DNA from: Actinomyces qiguomingii
GTDB lineage: Bacteria > Actinomycetota > Actinomycetes > Actinomycetales > Actinomycetaceae
Assembly: GCF_004102025.1 (NCBI RefSeq)
Contig: NZ_CP025228.1
Span: forward strand, 3,906,001 to 3,970,000
Direction of reading: 5' to 3'
DNA: 64,000 nucleotides
Shown here piece by piece: positions 16,984 to 25,298 of the stretch (position 1 is its first letter; each line of letters starts with the position of its first letter). The notes beneath the pieces are model-generated. The model searched no databases. It saw nothing but the letters and a program-made list of their open reading frames with translations, and was not told the origin of the DNA. Both the position numbers and the translations under genes were made by a program.

Positions 16984-18117
16984 TCAGGACTCCGTTGTCT
17001 TCTCCGTCTCATCCCGGTCCTCATGATCGGTCTGTAGTCGTAGGGCCAGGTCGCGCATGCGCGCACGCAGTTCGCGCGGCTCGAGCACGCGCACGTCCCC
17101 TGCCAGGCGTGGCAGGACCTCCAGGGCGTGGGAGATGTCGGCGAATACCACTCGCACCCGCACCGGTGCGCAGTCGTCTGCCGCGACCACAAGAGTCCCA
17201 CCGCCGACGGCGATATCCGTCTGCTCCCCGCCGCCCTCGACCACCTCCACCTTCACCAGGCCGCGCAACCGTCCCAGGGCGGCGGGCCGCACCTCCAGGA
17301 GGGCGGGCAGGGGATGGAAGCGGGAGCGGAAGCGCTCGCGGGCGGCATGCCACTCGGCGAGCAGGTCGAACCGGGCATCCACGGGTTCTGCACCTTCTGC
17401 GGCACTCCCGAAGCCGGTCGGGTCACCGCGCCCCTCCTGCGATCCCGCCGACGTCGACGGCGGCTCCACGCCGTCGGCCCCGCACGTCTCCAACTCGTCA
17501 ATGCGGTCCAAGCGGAAGAACCGCGTCCGGTGCCGGTCGCGTCCCACCAGATACCAGTCGGAGCCCGCACACAGCAGGCCCAGGGCCGGGGTGTACACCT
17601 CACCCGTCCTGCCCGACTCGCCCGCCGTGTAGTGGAAGTGGACACGGCATCCGCCCTCCACCGCCGCCAGGACCTCCTTCAACCAGGACCGCCCGCCGAT
17701 GCCGGGCAACCACCCCTCGGGGTCAATGACCACCCGGGATCCGAGCCGTAGCACATCGCCCGAGCCCTCGTACGAACCTCGCCCGGCCGCGGAGGCGGCG
17801 ACCTTGTCCAGCGCCCGGCCGACGGCGTCGTCAAGGCCCAGGGCGCCGGCGCCCGCGAACGAGACGACCGTGGCCAGCGCCCGGGCCTCATCCTCATCCA
17901 GCCCCAGCAGATCCGGGCGCCAGTGCGGCAGCAGGCGCACCCCGCCGCCGCGCCCCTGCTGCGTGTAGACCGGAACCCCCGCGGCGGACAAGGCCTCGAC
18001 GTCGCGCAGGACGGTGCGGACGGAGACGTCGAGGCGCTCGGCCAGCTGGGTGGCCGGCGTCGGAGTTGTGCGCCCGCTCAGCATCCAGATCATGCGCAGC
18101 AGGCGATCCGCACGCAT
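16984..18117 (-). CDS. WYL-domain transcriptional regulator (DeoR/YafY type)
   Basis: 377 residues. N-terminal winged helix (RADRLLRMIWMLSG ... LAERLDVSVRTVLRDVEALSAAGVPVY, with the typical GRGGGVRLLP wing). The central WYL domain has DWYLVGRDRHRTRFFRLDRI, a ligand- or nucleic-acid-sensing module. A WCX-type C-terminal region ends at about ELRARMRDLALRL. It is divergent from a VOC-fold gene with a 121-bp gap, a pairing often seen for this family, so it probably controls that gene and itself. The ligand is unknown. Confidence 0.88.
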   Translation of the reverse strand: MRADRLLRMIWMLSGRTTPTPATQLAERLDVSVRTVLRDVEALSAAGVPVYTQQGRGGGVRLLPHWRPDLLGLDEDEARALATVVSFAGAGALGLDDAVGRALDKVAASAAGRGSYEGSGDVLRLGSRVVIDPEGWLPGIGGRSWLKEVLAAVEGGCRVHFHYTAGESGRTGEVYTPALGLLCAGSDWYLVGRDRHRTRFFRLDRIDELETCGADGVEPPSTSAGSQEGRGDPTGFGSAAEGAEPVDARFDLLAEWHAARERFRSRFHPLPALLEVRPAALGRLRGLVKVEVVEGGGEQTDIAVGGGTLVVAADDCAPVRVRVVFADISHALEVLPRLAGDVRVLEPRELRARMRDLALRLQTDHEDRDETEKTTES

Positions 18118-18238
18118 CTGCCCTCCCCATCCATGACAGAAGATGTCTGGTTTTTCTTCTCAGACTTGAGCCTAGCCGGTGACGGCGGGCATCGCCCGCG
18201 GTCCCGGCCGCCGAATACCGTCACACGAGGAGACTGCG

Positions 18239-18655
18239 ATGAAAGCCGACCTCAGCGCCTATATCAGCTTCGCCGGACGGGCGCGCCAGGCACTCACCTA
18301 CTACCGAGACGCCCTGGGCGGAGAACTGGACATTGAGACCTTCGCCGCCTGGGAGGTTCCCGCCGCTCCGGGCCACGAGCAGGACGTTTTGTACGGCGTG
18401 CTGCGCACATCGGACGGCTTCGTGCTGCGGGCGACCGACCGGCCACTGTCGGACGAGCCGGTGCGGACGGGTACCGCCGTGGCACTATGCCTGAACGGGG
18501 AGGAGCGCGAGCTCCTGGTCAACTGTTGGGATGGTCTGGCGCGCCAAGCGGAGATCGTCGAGCCCCTGGAGGAGACTCCCTGGGGTGACCTCAACGGGGT
18601 GCTCGTCGACCCCTTCGGCCTGCGCTGGATCTTCAATATCGGCGCCTCGGACTAA
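18239..18655 (+). CDS. VOC-fold protein (PhnB/glyoxalase-like)
   Basis: 138 residues with the two beta-alpha-beta-beta-beta modules of the PhnB-like branch: AYISFAGRARQALTYYRDALGG at the start and TPWGDLNGVLVDPFGLRWIFNIG at the end. The branch often lacks known catalysis despite the phosphonate-locus name. The start is ATG 18239 with GAGGAGA 6 nt upstream; an in-frame upstream start would add a non-family leader. Likely controlled by the divergent WYL regulator. Confidence 0.85.
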   Translation: MKADLSAYISFAGRARQALTYYRDALGGELDIETFAAWEVPAAPGHEQDVLYGVLRTSDGFVLRATDRPLSDEPVRTGTAVALCLNGEERELLVNCWDGLARQAEIVEPLEETPWGDLNGVLVDPFGLRWIFNIGASD

Positions 18656-18694
18656 ATGAGGGGCTTCGGCGCGGCGTCCGCGGCCGCACAGCGC

Positions 18695-19666
18695 TCAGGC
18701 GACGGTCTTGATTCCCGCGGAGTCGAGCAGATCCCGCACGGTCATCGCCAGGGGCCGGGGCAAGAAGCCGAGTTCCTCGCGGGCCCGCCGACTGGACACG
18801 GTCGGGTTGTCTGTCAGGGAACCGAGCGCTGCCGGAGTAAACAGGTCGGTGCCCAACCACCGCCCCAGCCGCTCGCCGAGTGGTGCCAGCGGCCGCGCCC
18901 ATTCCAGCGGGATCGCCGCCCGCAGCGGTCGTCGTCCCGCCAGGATCGCACCGAGCGACATCACAGTCACCAGCTGCGCCCGCGTACCGCCCAGCAGATA
19001 AGAACTGCCCGATCTACCCCAGTCCAGGGCGACGGCGATTCCTGCGGCAACGTCCCGCACATCCACCCAGTCGAAACCTCCGGCCAGGACCGGGCGGCGG
19101 ACTCCCCGGGCGGCGGCGAGAATGAGGCCGTTGAGCCGAGTCTCCTTATGGTCGACGGGGCCAATGATACCGGTGGGTAGACATGTCACCACGTCCAGGC
19201 CGAGGGCCGCCTCGGCCGCCACGGCCTGCTGCCCAACCGCCTTGGAGCGGTCGTAGAGCGGGCGGTCCACACCTGCCGGCCGCGTCGCCTCGGTCACGGT
19301 TCCATCAGCAGAGCAGTCCAGGGCGTGAACGGACGAGCAGTGCACCATGCGGATGCCGCGGCGGCGCGCCTCGGCCGCCACCAGCGCCGGACCGCGGGTG
19401 TTCAGGCTCCAGGCTTCGCAATCACGTCTCCACAGGGTGATATGGGCGGCGAGGTGGATCACGGCATCGCAGTCCGCCATGGCATCATGCAACTCTGCCT
19501 GATCCAGGACCGAGCCGGTAACCCATTCGACCTCCGCCGGGAGGGCGGCGCGGGGGGACGGTTGGTGCGGACCCATGGCCCGCACCTCCCAGTCCGCCGC
19601 AACCAGCCGCGGGAGCAGGTTCAACCCGAGGTAGCCACCACCGCCGGTGACGAGGACGCGTTTCAC
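18695..19666 (-). CDS. NAD(P)-dependent epimerase/dehydratase (extended SDR)
   Basis: 323 residues. Rossmann motif VLVTGGGGYLGLNLL at the N-terminus, AVIHLAAHITLW after strand 4, and catalytic YxxxK as YDRSKAVGQQ. The C-terminal substrate domain resembles 3-beta-HSD/sterol-type or dihydroflavonol-reductase-like SDRs (PRPLAMTVRDLLDSAGI). The substrate is not predictable. Tail-to-tail with the VOC gene, 39 bp apart. Confidence 0.85.
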   Translation of the reverse strand: MKRVLVTGGGGYLGLNLLPRLVAADWEVRAMGPHQPSPRAALPAEVEWVTGSVLDQAELHDAMADCDAVIHLAAHITLWRRDCEAWSLNTRGPALVAAEARRRGIRMVHCSSVHALDCSADGTVTEATRPAGVDRPLYDRSKAVGQQAVAAEAALGLDVVTCLPTGIIGPVDHKETRLNGLILAAARGVRRPVLAGGFDWVDVRDVAAGIAVALDWGRSGSSYLLGGTRAQLVTVMSLGAILAGRRPLRAAIPLEWARPLAPLGERLGRWLGTDLFTPAALGSLTDNPTVSSRRAREELGFLPRPLAMTVRDLLDSAGIKTVA

Positions 19667-20091
19667 CGTCTAATTGTCTCCCAAAGATCACGCGAAGGCC
19701 ACACTCGATCAGCGATTCATGGCCTCACAGGTGCGAGCGCTCGCCCAGCCCGCAGCGACGACACATTGAATGTGACTTCTGCCACATCGGCGGGCCGCTT
19801 CGGACCTGCTCCGGCCCCACCGGTTCAGGGGGCTGGTGAGTGTGGGGCGTTGGTTCAGGCTAGTGCGGTTGTCGTATCGGATGTGGTTGTTGGCGCCGGC
19901 GCACGGCGCGGGCCTGCCCGTGGTCGGGATGAGGCCTTACGGTCAAAAGTGTCCAGACTCCGGATACTTTCCCCTACCCGTCAGCCCAGCCGACCGAACT
20001 CGATGGTCATATCGACCGAACTCGGTGGTGGGGCGGCGGCACTCCCGGGGAGCGCTGTGCCCCACCCCACCTAACCGCATCATGGCCCCCA
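19667..20091. other. intergenic region with direct repeat and hairpin
   Basis: 425 bp without a gene. GACCGAACTCG occurs twice (about 19991 and 20013), and a terminator-like hairpin lies at 20027-20066. Nothing else recognisable. Confidence 0.5.
20027..20066 (-). terminator. terminator of the ABC-LacI operon
   Basis: An 8-bp stem GGTGGGGC/GCCCCACC, with an inner CTCC-CGG-GGAG pairing, begins 26 bp after the LacI stop on the minus strand. Confidence 0.5.
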
Positions 20092-21093
20092 TCAGTCAAC
20101 TCGGGTGGTGGTTGCGCGCACCACGAGTTCGGTCGGCAGCACCCTGTGCGCCGGCACGCCCGCCTCTTCCCTCAGGGCTGACAGCAGCAGCTCGGCGCCG
20201 GTGCGCCCCTGCGCGAGGACAGGCTGACGGATGCTAGTCAAGCCAAACAGCTCAGACATCTTGTAGTCGTCAAAACCCACCACAGACAGATCCTCCGGCA
20301 CCCGGATACCCATGGACCGTGCCGTGTGAATTGCCCCGATCGCCATCTCGTCGCTCATTACGAATACCGCAGTCGGCGGCTGTGCCAGGCTCAGCAGGCG
20401 TGCCACCGCGAGGCACCCGCCCTGGACGGTGTAATCGGCCTCGACGATCAGCGCGGGATCGGGAACGATGCCGGCATGCGTCAGCGCGTCCCGGTATCCC
20501 TGGTGACGCAGCCGAGAGGACTTGAAGCCCATCGGATGGTCGAGCTCCCCGCTGATCAGGCCGATGCGGCGGTGACCCAGGTTGAGCAGGTGACGTACCG
20601 CAGTCGTCGCCGCGGCGCGATCGTCGATCATTACGGAGCTGACCCGGTCCGTCGCGTCACCCACGGTGGTCAGCGCAATACGGTAGCGGGCGAACTGCTG
20701 GATCTCCTCCTGGCTCAATGCCAGGGAGAAGATCAGCACTCCTCCCACCACGTTGCGCAGGGGCATACGCTCAAAGAAGCTGCGGCGTCCGTCAATGTCT
20801 GCCAGGTTGTACAGCAGGACATCCCATCCGGCCGCCCGCAGCACCTGTTCCGCGCCGGTTATCGCCTGGCCGAAGAACCATCCCGTCACATATGGCACCA
20901 GCAGGCCGACGGCGTTGGTGCGCCCGCTGGCCAGGCGCCGGGCCGAGGTGTTGACGACATAGTCGAGTTCGCGTGCGGCCTCCTTGACACGCCGGCGCGT
21001 CGACTCCGATATTTGCGGGCTGTCTCGCAGCGCCCGCGATGCCGTGGAGATTGACACCTTGGCGGCCCGGGCGACATCGGCAATCGTGGTCAT
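20092..21093 (-). CDS. LacI family transcriptional regulator
   Basis: 333 residues. The N-terminal helix-turn-helix starts TTIADVARAAKVSISTASRALRDSP, with the hinge YVVNTSARRLASGRT. The periplasmic-binding-like effector domain follows (NAVGLLVPYV ... GHRRIGLISGE ... AVFVMSDEMAIGAI ... DLSVVGFDDYKMSELFGLTSIRQP). I use ATG 21093, preceded by AGGGGGGA; a more upstream in-frame start adds 22 basic residues not seen in the family. Last gene of the sugar ABC operon, so it most likely represses that operon until its sugar binds. Confidence 0.93.
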   Translation of the reverse strand: MTTIADVARAAKVSISTASRALRDSPQISESTRRRVKEAARELDYVVNTSARRLASGRTNAVGLLVPYVTGWFFGQAITGAEQVLRAAGWDVLLYNLADIDGRRSFFERMPLRNVVGGVLIFSLALSQEEIQQFARYRIALTTVGDATDRVSSVMIDDRAAATTAVRHLLNLGHRRIGLISGELDHPMGFKSSRLRHQGYRDALTHAGIVPDPALIVEADYTVQGGCLAVARLLSLAQPPTAVFVMSDEMAIGAIHTARSMGIRVPEDLSVVGFDDYKMSELFGLTSIRQPVLAQGRTGAELLLSALREEAGVPAHRVLPTELVVRATTTRVD

Positions 21094-21180
21094 CGGTCTC
21101 CCCCCTGCCACGCTTCCCTTCTGTGCCGCCCGGGTGTGCTTGGCGGCTGTGAACCGCACGGATCCGGTTCGGGGCAGCGG

Positions 21181-22077
21181 TCAGCTCTTTACTGACCCCG
21201 CCATCATGCCGCGCACAAAGTACTTCTGCAGCAGTAGGAACACGGTGACGGGCACGATGATGGACACGAAGGCCCCCGCCGTCAGCAGGTTCCAGTCATC
21301 CCCGTAGGTGCCCGACAGGTCGGCCAGCCGCACCGTCAGCGGCGCAGTCTTCGCGGTTCCACCGGCATAGGTGAGAGACACCAGCAGATCGTTCCACACC
21401 CATAGGAACTGGAAGATGAAAAAGGAGGCCATGGCCGGGGTCAGCAGCGGCAGGACGATCCGGGTGAATATCGTTATGTGTCCGGCGCCGTCCACCTTGG
21501 CGGCCTCCACGATCTCGCGGGGAATATCCGCCATGTAGTTGTGCAGCAGGAACACGGCCAGGGGCAGGGCGTAGATCGTGTGGGCGATCCACACCGCCAC
21601 GAAGGGGAAAATCTTGGACACCCCGGAACCGACGAAGATGCGCATCAGGGGCACGAGCGTCATCTGGATGGGGACGATCTGAAGGGCGAAGACGACCGTG
21701 AACACCAGGTCGCGTCCGCGCCAGTCGATCATCGAGAAGGCGTAGGCGGCCATAAGGGCGAGCAGCATCGGCGCGAAGGCGCCGATCAGGGTGATCAACA
21801 CGGAGTTGAAGAAGTAGTTGCTCAGCTGATTGGAGGCCGATCCTCCGAACAGGACATCGGTGTAGTTGTCCAGCGTGAAGCTCGGCCGCGCCAGGAAGGT
21901 CCACCAGCCCGAGCTGTTGAGGTCGGACTTGTCCCTGAAGGAGGAGACGAACAGTCCGAAGGTGGGCACGGTCCACAGCAGGGCTATCAGCAGCGACAGC
22001 GCCGAGGCGAACTTCGACGTCAGTGCCGCATGGGTGCGGGCCCATATCGACGCCGTGGCGGGGGCGGCGGCGCTCAT
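21181..22077 (-). CDS. carbohydrate ABC transporter permease (MalG type)
   Basis: 298 residues with six membrane helices. The inner-membrane EAA loop that docks the ATPase reads ADIPREIVEAAKVDGAGHITIFTRIVLPLLTPAM. It forms a heterodimer with the upstream permease, whose stop overlaps its start by 4 bp (22074-22077). CUT1 family, sugar or oligosaccharide import. No ATP-binding subunit is encoded here, so a shared MsiK-like ATPase elsewhere is expected. Confidence 0.93.
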   Translation of the reverse strand: MSAAAPATASIWARTHAALTSKFASALSLLIALLWTVPTFGLFVSSFRDKSDLNSSGWWTFLARPSFTLDNYTDVLFGGSASNQLSNYFFNSVLITLIGAFAPMLLALMAAYAFSMIDWRGRDLVFTVVFALQIVPIQMTLVPLMRIFVGSGVSKIFPFVAVWIAHTIYALPLAVFLLHNYMADIPREIVEAAKVDGAGHITIFTRIVLPLLTPAMASFFIFQFLWVWNDLLVSLTYAGGTAKTAPLTVRLADLSGTYGDDWNLLTAGAFVSIIVPVTVFLLLQKYFVRGMMAGSVKS

Positions 22078-23051
22078 CCTCGTACCTCCCGGTTGCGGCG
22101 GAGCTGATGGACGTTGAAGGCGATGACCGGCGCCACCATCACCAATAGGAGTACGGCGATAGCCGATCCGATTCCGGGTTGTCCGTAGCGGAAGGACTGG
22201 TCGTACATGGTGTTGGCAATCACCTGAGTGTCGTACTGGCCGCCGGTCATGGTGCGGACGATGTCGAAGACCTTCAGCGATCCGATGGCGATGGTGGTGA
22301 ACACCACCACCAGGGTCGGCCGCACCAGGGGGACGGTGATGTTGGTGAGCATGCGCAGCCCGCCCGCTCCGTCCAGGCGGGCGGCCTCGACCACGTCCAC
22401 CGGCATGGCCTTGATGGCGGCGGACAGCAGCACCATGGCGTAACCGGTCTGCGTCCAGATCATCACCACGATCAGGAAGAGCGTGTTCCAGGGGGAGTCG
22501 ATGAGGAACTGGCGTGGTTCTTGACCCAGCCAGATAAGGATCTGGTTGAGCAGGCCTATCTGCGGCCGGGAGACATCGCGGTAGGCGTATACGAACTTCC
22601 AGATAATGGAAGCGCCCACGAATGAGATCGCCATCGGCATGAACATGAGGGTCTTGGTGAACCGTTCGAAGCGGCTGCCGTCAATGAGCAGGGCGTACAG
22701 GAAACCGAAACCGGTGGAGGCCGCGGGCACCACCACCAGCCAGATCAGGGTGTTCAGCAGCGAGCGCACGGCGGCCGGGTCGGTGAAGATCCACTTGTAG
22801 TTGTCCAGACCGACAAACCGCGTCTGTGCGCCGTCGTACAAGGACATCAGGGCTGTGCCGCCCATGGGGTAGATGAGCCCGACCGCCAGCAGCACCAGCG
22901 CAGGTCCCGCGAATACCAGGGCGATCCAGCGCTCCTTAGTGCGTCGTCGCTCGAGCAGCGCCACCACGAGCACCACCAGGGCGACCACACCCGCGATCGC
23001 CACCAGCGCCAGCCCGACTTGCAGGACCTTGTCCTGCCATCCTGCCAACAT
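22074..23051 (-). CDS. carbohydrate ABC transporter permease (MalF type)
   Basis: 325 residues. Two N-terminal helices precede the usual six. The EAA loop reads AMPVDVVEAARLDGAGGLRMLTNITVPLVRPTLVVV, and the N-terminal YPMGGTALMSLYDG and VGLDNYKWIF segments are typical of this subunit. The longer N-terminus and the partner order (binding protein, F, G, LacI) resemble actinobacterial alpha-glucoside-type systems, but the substrate is inference. Confidence 0.92.
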   Translation of the reverse strand: MLAGWQDKVLQVGLALVAIAGVVALVVLVVALLERRRTKERWIALVFAGPALVLLAVGLIYPMGGTALMSLYDGAQTRFVGLDNYKWIFTDPAAVRSLLNTLIWLVVVPAASTGFGFLYALLIDGSRFERFTKTLMFMPMAISFVGASIIWKFVYAYRDVSRPQIGLLNQILIWLGQEPRQFLIDSPWNTLFLIVVMIWTQTGYAMVLLSAAIKAMPVDVVEAARLDGAGGLRMLTNITVPLVRPTLVVVFTTIAIGSLKVFDIVRTMTGGQYDTQVIANTMYDQSFRYGQPGIGSAIAVLLLVMVAPVIAFNVHQLRRNREVRG

Positions 23052-23115
23052 GATGGTTCCTATCCTCCGGCTCCCGGGCGCCGCGGGCGACGGCGACCAT
23101 CGCCCGCGGCCGCGC

Positions 23116-24459
23116 TCAGTCGTTCCAGCTGGACTCGATGTCGGACAGGACCTGTGCGGTGGTGGAGCCGAGCACCCAGTCGGTCATCCCCTTCCAGAAA
23201 GTGCCCCCGCCCACGGCGGTGGGCATTAGGTCGGAGGCGTCAAAGCGGAAGACGGCGCCGTCGGACTGGAGCAATTCGATGGCGTTCTCCAGCTGGGGGG
23301 TTGGGGCATTGGCGGGGTCGACGCCGATATTGGCCGATACCATCCCCTGGGTGACGATGTCATTGGCCCAGGTGTCCGAGGCCAGATACTGACGCAGGGA
23401 CTCCACGGCATCGGTTTCGGTGAAGGCGACGGTGAACTCCCCTCCGCCCACGAGCTGCTTGGGGGCGTCGGCGCTGGTTCCCGGCAGGTAGAAGCCCCAC
23501 ACATCGCCGTCCGGGGCGACGGTGATGTCCTCGTCGAAGGTGGCCGAGGCGGTCCTATGGGACATGTAGCAGGACTCCCCGTCGGTGACGGCGGTCAGCG
23601 CGTCGATCTGGTTGGTCGATGCGATGGAGGTTGTGTCCCCGAAGCCGGCGTTGACGTAGTCGGTGTTCTTGAGGATCTTTCCGACCTCGTCCAGCGCCGT
23701 GGCGATCTGGGGGTCGTCGAAGGGGATCTCGTGGGCGATCCACTGGTCGTACACGTCCTCACCGGCGGTGCGCAGCACCAGGTCCTCCAGCCAGTCCGTT
23801 CCCGGCCAGCCTGTGGCGGCACCGGATTCGAAACCGTCGCACCACACGCGCTGGCCGGTGTCGGCGTGGATCTGGGCGGTCAGGTCCAGCAAATCCTCCC
23901 AGGTGGCGGGGGCCTGGTAGCCGCCCGCCTCGAACAGGGGCACCGAGTACCACACGTAGGACTTCACTCCGGTGGTCAGCGGCGAGCCGTACAGGGTGCC
24001 GTCGACCGTGGCGTAGTCAGCGAAGGACTCCGACCAACCAGCCTCGACACTGGCGGCCACCGTGTCAGAGGCGGGGATGAGGACGCCCTGCTGGGCTAGG
24101 CCGCTCACAAGTGCCGGCTGGGGGATGAAGGCGATGTCGGGGGCGTTGCCTCCCTGGATGCGGACCTGGATCTGGGACTCGAAGTCGGTGGAGCCCTCGT
24201 AGACGATCTCCGCCCCGGTGCACTGGGAGAAGCCCGCCCAGGAGTTCTCCAGCCGTTCCTGATCCGCGCCGACATACGGGGAGTAGATGCTGATCGTCTC
24301 CCCCGACAGGTCTGCCCACTGCTCGTACTTGGTGCAGTCCACATCCGCGTCGGCCGCCTGCCGATCCCCGGAGGAACAGGCGGTTACTCCCGCGGTGGCG
24401 AGGACGAGTGCGGTTGCTAACGCCGCTGCGCGACGTAGCCGACGATTTACAGATCGCAT
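23116..24459 (-). CDS. sugar ABC transporter substrate-binding lipoprotein
   Basis: 447 residues. A lipoprotein signal (RRLRRAAALATALVLATAG, lipobox VTAC) anchors it outside the membrane. The mature part is a cluster-B extracellular binding protein: ADLSGETISIYSPY, the hinge strand QGGNAPDIAFIPQP, and a C-terminal TFWKGMTDWVLG helix. It delivers the sugar to the two permeases, 64 bp downstream in the same operon. First gene, so the promoter and LacI site lie upstream. Confidence 0.92.
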   Translation of the reverse strand: MRSVNRRLRRAAALATALVLATAGVTACSSGDRQAADADVDCTKYEQWADLSGETISIYSPYVGADQERLENSWAGFSQCTGAEIVYEGSTDFESQIQVRIQGGNAPDIAFIPQPALVSGLAQQGVLIPASDTVAASVEAGWSESFADYATVDGTLYGSPLTTGVKSYVWYSVPLFEAGGYQAPATWEDLLDLTAQIHADTGQRVWCDGFESGAATGWPGTDWLEDLVLRTAGEDVYDQWIAHEIPFDDPQIATALDEVGKILKNTDYVNAGFGDTTSIASTNQIDALTAVTDGESCYMSHRTASATFDEDITVAPDGDVWGFYLPGTSADAPKQLVGGGEFTVAFTETDAVESLRQYLASDTWANDIVTQGMVSANIGVDPANAPTPQLENAIELLQSDGAVFRFDASDLMPTAVGGGTFWKGMTDWVLGSTTAQVLSDIESSWND

Positions 24460-24887
24460 ATGCCGATCCCTTTCTGGTGGCCGCGGGGGGACGACGGCGC
24501 GTGCGCGCCTGGCCGCAGAACGGCCCGAACCCAGCTGCGGTGGCGGGTTGAGATTGATGGGGCTGCTCGACCGGTGAGCGCCGGCCGGTGTGCGCGGAGA
24601 TCATCAGCGACCTTCGCGAACGCCACGAGCCTACGTCTAACGGAGCGGTTTACGCAAGCGTTTGCACAAGATGAGCGCCCGGGACGTCGTCCATTCGCCA
24701 ATGCAAATGCCGGTACTTACCCCATACGATCTAGGCGCAAACCACGCCAAGGCACTCACCTTGCCCAATCATGCCCAGCGCTTGCACAATCCTGCCGAAG
24801 CTCCCTGCGCGACTGGCACCCAACCCTGTGCAGTGCGCGCGACCGCATCCGTGCCAAGCCCCCTGCGCGACTGGCGCCCCCGACACC
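24460..24887. other. control region upstream of the sugar ABC operon
   Basis: About 430 bp without a gene before the MFS remnant. It contains the LacI-type operator at 24654-24665 and a weaker half-site CAGCGCTTGCACA near 24778. Confidence 0.5.
24654..24665. promoter_or_regulatory. LacI-family operator
   Basis: GCAAGCGTTTGC has near-perfect symmetry around a central CG, the hallmark of LacI/GalR sites, ~195 bp upstream of the binding-protein start. Presumed target of the regulator at 20092-21093. Confidence 0.6.
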
Positions 24888-25045
24888 TCACCCGAGCAGT
24901 TCGACCACCTCGCGGGGGCGGCCGACCAGCGCCCGCACGCACGCCCGGTAGGTGAGGGCTACGCACCACACGAAGCCCACCAGACCGACCCACACGGCCC
25001 GCGACCACCCGACGTCCGGCACAACCAGCACCGCCACCCCGCAGC
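24888..25045 (-). pseudogene. 3' fragment of an MFS transporter gene (duplicate of the end of 27531-28844)
   Basis: On the minus strand the segment encodes VPDVGWSRAVWVGLVGFVW, then CVALTYRACVRAL and GRPREVV, which repeats the last ~50 residues of the intact MFS protein (VLPDVGWSRPVQVALVGFVW..., RPREVVGLPG). The match stops near 25045, and there is no start or membrane core. It is a leftover from duplication or recombination with the copy 2.6 kb away; between them lies the WXG-calpain gene. Confidence 0.8.
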
Positions 25046-25298
25046 CACACGGAAGAAGATCAAGAACCTCACCAGCAGCACGGCCCGCTGATGGAGAAGC
25101 CACCAAGCGGCCAATGCCATGGCAGCCAGTCTCCCAACGCCGAGGTAGGCGCAAGGCGGGTACCCATACGCTGGTGGTGTTGGTGTCGGTGGGGTTACAG
25201 TGAGCGCGTATTAATGGGAGCGTGATCTTCGCCGGGCTGGTGGCTGTGGTGCTGTCAGCCGGGGCGCGGTGGTGCGTGGTAAGGAAAGGGAGGCCGGT